Shown: positions 6,775-11,127 of the stretch, in pieces
Layout of the letters: the number at the start of each line of letters is the position of its first letter
How positions within the stretch are numbered: the stretch's first letter is position 1
Assembly: GCA_018396615.1 (NCBI GenBank)
Contig: JAGTQT010000046.1
Coordinates: 1-11,127 of the forward strand
Length of the DNA: 11,127 bases
DNA from: Candidatus Bathyarchaeota archaeon
GTDB taxonomy: Archaea; Thermoproteota; Bathyarchaeia; Bathyarchaeales; Bathycorpusculaceae
Reading direction: 5' to 3'
Notes under the pieces: model-generated
The model's input: only the letters and a program-made list of their open reading frames with translations
Database searches by the model: none
What the model was told of the DNA's origin: nothing
Translations under genes and position numbers: made by a program

Positions 6775-7761
6775 ATGATTGCTTTCGGTCCGGTTCCTTC
6801 AAGACGCTTGGGAAAAAGCTTGGGAATAAACAACATTCCCGCAAAAATTTGTTCTTACTCCTGCGTTTATTGCCAATTGGGGAAAACAACGAAGACGAGG
6901 ATTAACAGGCAGACCTTTTATAGTCCAAAAAGAATTTTTGAAGAGGTTGAAAACAAAGTTGATGAAGCTAAGGCTAGGCACGAGGAGATAGATTACCTAA
7001 CTTTTGTACCCGACGGTGAACCAACCTTAGATATCAACTTGGGTAAGGAAATCAATCTTTTACGTCAAATAGGAATTCCGATAGCAGCTTTGACAAACGC
7101 TTCAATCATTTGGGATAGTGAGGTTAAGGATTGTCTCAGTAAGTTGGACTTTGTTTCCCTAAAGGTTGATGCCGTTAGCGAGAACTTGTGGCGAAGAATA
7201 AACAGACCTCACAGGTCCCTGAGGGTAGACGAGATCTTAGATGGAATAGTTGATTTCTCGAGAGAGTTCAGAGGGATAATTGTTACGGAGACTATGCTTA
7301 TAGACGATGTAGACTATGCCGAGGAGTTTGATGGAATAGCCGATTTCTTGGCAAAGATAAGGCTGAATAAAGCTTATATTGCCGTCCCAACGAGGCCACC
7401 CGCAGAATCATGGATTAAACTGGCAAAGGAAGAGTTGATAAACAAGGCTTTTCAAACATTCTCTGAGAAACTTGGGCAAGAGAAAGTTGAATACTTAATA
7501 GGATACGAAGGGAATGCTTTTGCATTCACTGGAAACGTTAAGGAGGACCTGATCAGCATCACCTCGGTGCACCCTATGCGAAAAGAAGCAGTTGAAGAAT
7601 TCCTTAAAAAAGCAGAAGCTGATTGGAGCGTTGTTGAAGAAATGCTGACTGAAGGAAAGTTAATTGAGCTCGAATATGAGAAACACCGATACTACATGAG
7701 GAAAATACCGAGCAGGATGAATCTCGAATTTGAGGGGATGGACTCTAGGATTCTGCATTAG
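6775..7761 (+). CDS. Radical SAM protein (COG0731-like)
   Basis: A 328-residue radical SAM enzyme. CSYSCVYC (26-33) supplies the CxxxCxxC cysteines for the [4Fe-4S] cluster. GPVPSRRLGKSLGI (5-18) at the N-terminus, PDGEPTLD (79-86), LTNAS (106-110) and SLKVDA (128-133) follow the COG0731-like pattern. The C-terminal 65 residues (from about 265, SVHPMRKEAVEEFL onward) look like a small winged-helix or lid domain. COG0731 includes the wyosine enzyme TYW1, but no flavodoxin part or second cluster is seen, so I do not assign that. ATG 6775 has an almost perfect GGTGATCT just upstream. It is the last gene of the rightward set, 56 bases after the MBL gene. Confidence 0.9.
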   Translation: MIAFGPVPSRRLGKSLGINNIPAKICSYSCVYCQLGKTTKTRINRQTFYSPKRIFEEVENKVDEAKARHEEIDYLTFVPDGEPTLDINLGKEINLLRQIGIPIAALTNASIIWDSEVKDCLSKLDFVSLKVDAVSENLWRRINRPHRSLRVDEILDGIVDFSREFRGIIVTETMLIDDVDYAEEFDGIADFLAKIRLNKAYIAVPTRPPAESWIKLAKEELINKAFQTFSEKLGQEKVEYLIGYEGNAFAFTGNVKEDLISITSVHPMRKEAVEEFLKKAEADWSVVEEMLTEGKLIELEYEKHRYYMRKIPSRMNLEFEGMDSRILH

Positions 7762-7794
7762 TCCGATTTCAACCGTCAAATCGTATATTGAGTT

Positions 7795-8043
7795 TAAAGC
7801 ATCCTCACATCTCTAGGTGGAACTTGGCTCTAAGCCGCCGGATTGCCCCTTAAAAGATGTGCCACTACTTTAAAATCAATCTTATCATTCCTTATTCTGG
7901 CTGAGGTTACGGTCTTCATCTGCAAGGGGTAACCCAGAACAACGATGACACTATAACTCGACTGCCTCGTACAGGTTAACCTGGAGGTTTCTGGTGGATT
8001 GTATAACAACCCTATCATCAATGGAATGCTTAGAAATAAATTC
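7795..8043 (-). pseudogene. IS110-family transposase remnant (N-terminal DEDD domain)
   Basis: Three pieces in order on the minus strand match the N-terminal part of IS110 transposases. VVIQSTRNLQVNLYEAVE lies in one frame up to about 7957. After a one-base shift (near 7956) come VIVVLGYPLQMKTVTSARI and RNDKIDFKVVAHLLRG. A TAG at 7830-7832 follows, then SQVPPRDVRML before another stop. The family pattern is roughly ESTGN-LYEAL-VVLAHPLK-ARIKxDKIDAxxLAHLLR-VPPRDVR. Substitutions (for example EST to QST), a frameshift and two stops show old decay. No C-terminal Ser-containing domain or element ends are seen. The fragment begins just past the truncated ATPase. Confidence 0.75.
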
Positions 8044-8116
8044 GCTGGTACATGCATGCTTGCCTCGTATGCTAATTTAAGCCATATTTAGGTTCACTCT
8101 ACATTTACAATAAGGT

Positions 8117-9145
8117 TTAAAACTCTGTGTCTGCTAGCAAGAGCGTAAATATCGTTCCAACATTCCCAAATATTGCTTTTCTTAGTTTCTCATCTAATTG
8201 CCCCAAATATTGGTGAGCAAGAGTTAGGCATAGCCCATATTTTCTTGCTTCTGAAAGAATGAGGCTGAAGTTTTCAGGTACAAAGTTGTGGAACTCATCA
8301 ACGAATAGAAAAAAACTTTCTCTTTTTTCCTCTGGAATATCTTGTCTTGACAGGCTCGCTAAATAGAAACTGCTTAGGATGAGTGAGCCTAAGAGCATAC
8401 AGACGTCTTCACCGATCTTGCCTTTTGAGAGGTTGGCTATGAAGATCTTCTTTTCGTCTATATTCCGCCTAAAGTCAATTTCATTGTGAGGCTGGTTTAT
8501 GATTCCGTTTAATATAGGGTTGACGTTTAGCACTCCGATTTTGTTGAGTATTCCTGTATGCTTTCAGCTGACCAGCCCTTAGAAAAGTACTGAGGGAACT
8601 CATAGTTCCAAAAATCCTTCAGCTTTCTATTTTCTAATCCCACTAGGATATATCGCCTATAGCGATCTGAAGTTAAAAGATGCGAAACCTCTCCTAAGGT
8701 ATGGACTTGCGGATGCTCAAGCAATGTTAGAATTGAGTTTCTCAAAACATATTCGAGGCGTGGTCCCCAGAACTCGCTCCACAACCTTTTAAACGAGGAA
8801 ATGAGGTGAGAGGCAACTAAATGTTTTCTCTCTGGTTCAACATTCTCTAAAACGTTCAAGCCAATAGGGTTTCACGGTCTGCTGGATTAAAATAAATCAC
8901 GTCTTTAACTCTCCAGCTTGGAATGTAGTCCAGCAATTTCTCTGAGGCGTCACCGTGAGGATCAATAAAGCCTACCCCTTCACCATTGCGGATGTCGTTT
9001 AGAACCATATTCAAAAGCAGGGTAGTTTTACCCATACCCGTCTTACCAATAACGTACATGTGATATCTTCGGTCTTCTCTTTTGATGCCGAAGATTCTAC
9101 CGTTCCCTCTGAAATTGACTTTTGCGAAAAAAAATGATGTTTGAC
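8117..9145 (-). pseudogene. Type IV secretion/conjugation-type ATPase, truncated and frameshifted
   Basis: This is the ATPase core of a VirB4/TraG-like DNA-transfer protein (COG0433-like). FFAKVNFRGNGRIFGIKRED (9140-9070) leads to Walker A GKTGMGKTT (about 9047-9021) and IDPHGD. After one missing base near 8870 come NPIGLNVLENVEPERKH and the middle domain. After a second near 8548 come ILNKIGVLNVNPIL, Walker B FFLFVDEFHNF (about 8315-8284) and LTLAHQYLGQL. It ends abruptly in NVGTIFTLLLADTEF, before the usual C-terminal 60-100 residues. No start codon or N-terminal domain is found upstream. Both shifts could be homopolymer losses (AAAA to AAA, GGG to GG), yet the missing ends and the adjacent IS110 remnant argue for a real relic of an integrated element. 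Confidence 0.88.
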
Positions 9146-9154
9146 ATAGTAGGG

Positions 9155-9202
9155 ATTATATAAGGCGTTGAGAAATCAGAAGTAAGGAAAAGGGAAAGCT
9201 TT
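9155..9202 (+). promoter_or_regulatory. TATA box and ribosome binding site of the accessory operon
   Basis: ATTATATAAG (9155-9164) is a clear archaeal TATA box. Transcription would begin near 9187, and a GGGA (9192-9195) lies seven bases before ATG 9203. It is the strongest promoter match in the right half of the window and probably drives the three genes at 9203-10949. Confidence 0.6.
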
Positions 9203-9613
9203 ATGGTAGAAGTTAAGGCAAATATTTCGCCTCCTCTTGATAAATGGCTTGAACCAGAAGGCTACAAAGTAAGAAAGGAAGAGGAAATTGAGACAGATTT
9301 AACTGAAAGCCAAAGAGGCTACACTGACTTAGTAGCAGATAAAGACGGAGAAACCTTAAGGATTGAAATCGAACATCGATCTCCGAAAGAACAAGTAGAG
9401 ACAAACATAAGGAAAAATCTTGAGCTTTCAGATATGCTTTACATTATTGCTAGCGATGAAACAGCAAAAAGGAAAGTTATTCAAGTAGCTCTGAAAACAC
9501 TTTTTCGCTTAAGGAAAGAGACAATGGGAAGGGATCTGAAGATAAAGATAGCTAATATAAATGAATTAGGAAGAAGTAAATTCAAGGAATGGTTTGAACT
9601 AAAACAAGATTGA
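9203..9613 (+). CDS. Putative PD-(D/E)XK nuclease-fold protein
   Basis: A 136-residue soluble protein. TDLVADKDGETLRIEIEH has an Asp (D42) at the end of one strand and ExE (E55, E57) in the next. Then SPKEQVETNIRKNLE and MLYIIASDE follow, an alpha-beta order like the restriction-endonuclease fold. Very similar domains are, as I recall, fused to the C-terminus of archaeal conjugation ATPases. The usual E-x-K is E-x-E here, so catalysis is uncertain and DNA binding alone is possible. It starts behind a TATA box and is followed 36 bases on by a DNA methyltransferase, so a restriction role is conceivable. Fold call moderate, function low. Confidence 0.55.
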   Translation: MVEVKANISPPLDKWLEPEGYKVRKEEEIETDLTESQRGYTDLVADKDGETLRIEIEHRSPKEQVETNIRKNLELSDMLYIIASDETAKRKVIQVALKTLFRLRKETMGRDLKIKIANINELGRSKFKEWFELKQD

Positions 9614-9649
9614 AAAAATAAAAAATTTTGCCTAAGATAAAAGTGAAAT

Positions 9650-10516
9650 ATGATGTCAAATGAAAGCGGTAAAATATCTATTGAGGTTCTTCAGGATGAT
9701 TGTTTAACATACCTTAGAAAAGGAACTGGAGAGAGAGTTCATTTGAGCTTTTTGGATCCGCCATTCAATCAGGGCAAAGACTATAACTATTTTGATGATG
9801 AACAAAACCCAAAAGTTTATTGGGGATGGCTGAAGAAAATCTTGCGCCATATTTTTAAATTCACTATCAATGGGGGAGCTATATATTTTATGCAAAGAGA
9901 GAAAAATACAGATTGGATGATGCAAGTTTTAAAAGAAACGGGATGGACCTTTCAAAATCTTATCGTCTGGAAGAAGCTTACTTCGGCTGTCCCTTGCTCG
10001 TTTAGATATGGCAAACAACACCAAGTAATAATTTTTGCCACTAAGGGTGAGAAACCAAGAGTTTTCAATAAGTTACGTATCGACTATCCAATTCAACCTT
10101 GGCATAAGTATGAACGGACTAATGGTATTTTTGTTACGGACGTTTGGGACGATATTAGAGAGTTAACCTCGGGATATTTCGCGGGAGACGAAGCTTTGAG
10201 AGACGAAAAGGGTAAACGTTTACATGAACAACAGTCTCCTGTGGCTTTACTTCTAAGGATTATTTTATCTTCTTCGATGCCAGGAGATATTGTTTTTGAT
10301 CCTTTTGCAGGAACTGGAACAACGCTCGTAGTGGCTTATCAATTAAGGCGAAACGCCATAGGCATAGAAGTAGATCCATCCTACGTTGACGTTGCAAATA
10401 AAAGATTGAAATCTATAAGAGCTGCCGACGATATTTCAAAGTATCGAAACTACTACAGATTTACATCGAACTTAGATGAAATATGGCCCGTTGAAGGATT
10501 GGGCAAATACTTTTGA
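9650..10516 (+). CDS. Beta-class DNA methyltransferase (N6-adenine or N4-cytosine)
   Basis: A 288-residue amino-methyltransferase. Catalytic motif IV SFLDPPFNQGKDY (33-45) comes before the SAM-binding motif I FDPFAGTGTT (216-225), which is the permuted beta order. HEQQSPVALL precedes motif I, with GIEVDPSYV after it. The target domain lies between (about 110-190). DPPF fits either N6-methyladenine or N4-methylcytosine. ATG 9650 is the longest start. AAGTGA (9641-9646) gives better spacing to ATG 9653. It lies between the PD-(D/E)XK-like gene and the glycosylase fragment on one probable transcript. It could protect DNA from a partner nuclease, or be an orphan. The recognition sequence cannot be read. 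Confidence 0.92.
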   Translation: MMSNESGKISIEVLQDDCLTYLRKGTGERVHLSFLDPPFNQGKDYNYFDDEQNPKVYWGWLKKILRHIFKFTINGGAIYFMQREKNTDWMMQVLKETGWTFQNLIVWKKLTSAVPCSFRYGKQHQVIIFATKGEKPRVFNKLRIDYPIQPWHKYERTNGIFVTDVWDDIRELTSGYFAGDEALRDEKGKRLHEQQSPVALLLRIILSSSMPGDIVFDPFAGTGTTLVVAYQLRRNAIGIEVDPSYVDVANKRLKSIRAADDISKYRNYYRFTSNLDEIWPVEGLGKYF

Positions 10517-10562
10517 CAAAAGCATGAAGCATATTCGTTTATTAATTTAGGAGCCAACGTAC

Positions 10563-10949
10563 ATGAAACAAATTGGAGAAATAGTTGACGAAGTTTTTTC
10601 TACTTACCAGAAAAGTGGTGTAGAAGCGGAGAAGTATTTACAAGAGGCGAGGGGATTAAAGCAAAGGTTCGGTTCAGGGTTCGCAATAGTTTACTGTTGG
10701 TTCTATTCTGTTCCGCAAAAGTGGAGTCAAGTCGAGTCGAAAATATTTGAATTAGCAAAACATACCAATTGTTTCGATTTAGAAACAGTTTCGCGCACAT
10801 TTAATAAAGATATTGAGAGAATTCTAAGACCAATTGTTTTTTACAATGAAATTTCGTTTCAATTAAAGAATTTTTGGCGACATGTCTATCTAATACAAGG
10901 AGGTCATCATCCATACCTACAAAAATTTTCATCGCAGCTAGATTTTTGA
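10563..10949 (+). CDS. HhH DNA glycosylase N-terminal part, broken at 10876/10877
   Basis: The frame encodes 128 residues, but only residues 1-104 appear genuine. TAGGAG (10548-10553) supports ATG 10563. Helical text such as AIVYCWFYSVPQKW and DIERILRPIVFYNEISFQLKNF fits the first half of a helix-hairpin-helix DNA glycosylase/AP lyase of the Ogg2 type. From residue 105 on (WRHVYLIQGGHHPY and to the stop at 10949) the text is out of keeping. The true continuation is on the opposite strand at 11065-10877. Rejoined, the protein runs to at least 168 residues with K145 in a hairpin-like GIRLSFKNLA and D164 in VLDRHV. The spacing of 19 equals K249/D268 of human OGG1. The last 40 or more residues are missing. 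It sits behind a DNA methyltransferase gene. Confidence 0.7.
   Translation: MKQIGEIVDEVFSTYQKSGVEAEKYLQEARGLKQRFGSGFAIVYCWFYSVPQKWSQVESKIFELAKHTNCFDLETVSRTFNKDIERILRPIVFYNEISFQLKNFWRHVYLIQGGHHPYLQKFSSQLDF
10815..10876 (+). repeat. Left arm of 62-bp perfect inverted repeat
   Basis: It is identical base for base to the reverse complement of 11066-11127, starting GAGAGAATTCTAAGACC and ending AAAGAATTTTTG. It lies inside the glycosylase gene and codes for ERILRPIVFYNEISFQLKNF in the plus frame. Confidence 0.97.
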
Positions 10950-11065
10950 ATGAAAGTCTTATTCCTTTATGTTTTCTTAATTTTTCGAAAATTGCGAATA
11001 TCGATTTTCCATTTAACTCATTTGCAAAAAAATCCCATGAGTTAAATTCATTATAAACAGCCTTA
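10877..11065 (-). CDS. Displaced glycosylase middle/C-terminal part (partial)
   Basis: Read on the minus strand from the window end, the frame is open without a stop through both the repeat arm and this segment. From 11065 it gives KAVYNEFNSWDFFANELNG, then a helix pair, GIRLSFKNLAAMKIF, VGMDDDLLVLDRHVA. This has the GxxYKEA-like hairpin Lys and the LDRHV Asp typical of HhH-GPD glycosylases of the Ogg2 kind. It is the direct continuation of the residues encoded by the right repeat arm. It has no start of its own. Beyond 10877 the frame runs into the reverse complement of the left arm and is no longer glycosylase-like. It is best read as part of the gene at 10563 in inverted orientation. Confidence 0.72.
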
Positions 11066-11127
11066 CAAAAATTCTTTAATTGAAACGAAATTTCATTGTA
11101 AAAAACAATTGGTCTTAGAATTCTCTC
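11066..11127 (-). repeat. Right arm of 62-bp perfect inverted repeat, at the window end
   Basis: It is the reverse complement of 10815-10876 and runs exactly to the last base, so the true repeat may be longer. On the minus strand it encodes the same ERILRPIVFYN stretch, in frame with the displaced glycosylase part. Confidence 0.97.

Noticed and set aside
6775..7761. Assignment as the wyosine enzyme TYW1
   Set aside because: Only one CxxxCxxC cluster and no second cysteine set or wyosine-specific features; COG0731-like is as far as the sequence allows.
7830..8057. A 75-residue minus-strand ORF as a small intact gene
   Set aside because: Its C-terminal half is IS110 transposase text, with the matching upstream part in another frame and more beyond the stop, so it is a decayed fragment.
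10563..10949. A complete 128-residue protein of unknown function
   Set aside because: The last 24 codons read the reverse complement of the displaced glycosylase segment, so the tail and stop are products of the inversion.

Overview
The window looks archaeal. The evidence is TATA-type promoters (for example at 9155-9163), frequent TTG and GTG starts behind GGTGA or GGAGG ribosome binding sites, a full-length MtrH homologue, a UPF0251 regulator and several DUF5320-like coiled-coil proteins. A Bathyarchaeia-like or related uncultured, methyl-metabolising archaeon is my best guess. It rests on gene content only.

Layout. (1) 74-1746: a ZIP metal transporter (+) converges on a ferritin-like/VIT1-type transporter (-), so this is metal-ion handling. 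(2) 1753-2894: a doubtful short ORF and a stand-alone mtrH-like methyltransferase (-). (3) 2895-3421: about 530 bases without a gene, holding a perfect 23-bp tandem repeat. (4) 3422-7761: a divergent cluster around a promoter near 5018-5126. The leftward operon encodes two small coiled-coil proteins, a NifX-like domain fused to the same type of coiled coil, and a second NifX-like protein broken by one missing base. The rightward genes are a UPF0251 DNA-binding protein, a class I SAM methyltransferase, a COG1237-type metallo-beta-lactamase-fold protein and a radical SAM protein. Together they read as one metal or Fe-S cofactor module of unknown product, probably controlled by the UPF0251 protein.

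(5) 7795-9145: decayed mobile DNA. A broken IS110-family transposase fragment lies directly downstream of a type IV secretion/conjugation-type ATPase that has lost both ends and carries two frameshifts. (6) 9203-11127: an A+T-rich accessory operon with a putative PD-(D/E)XK-fold protein, a beta-class DNA methyltransferase and the first part of a helix-hairpin-helix (HhH) DNA glycosylase. This is a possible restriction or DNA-modification island.

The most striking observation is at the right end. A 62-bp perfect inverted repeat (10815-10876 and 11066-11127) flanks 189 bases whose opposite strand is the missing continuation of the glycosylase, including its catalytic-type Lys and its LDRHV motif. 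Either this is a real invertible switch, or, more likely, an inverted chimera or assembly artefact. Any annotation of 10563-10949 as a complete 128-residue gene is therefore misleading. All three clean frameshifts in the window are single missing bases that could be homopolymer undercalls, so sequence error must be considered there too.
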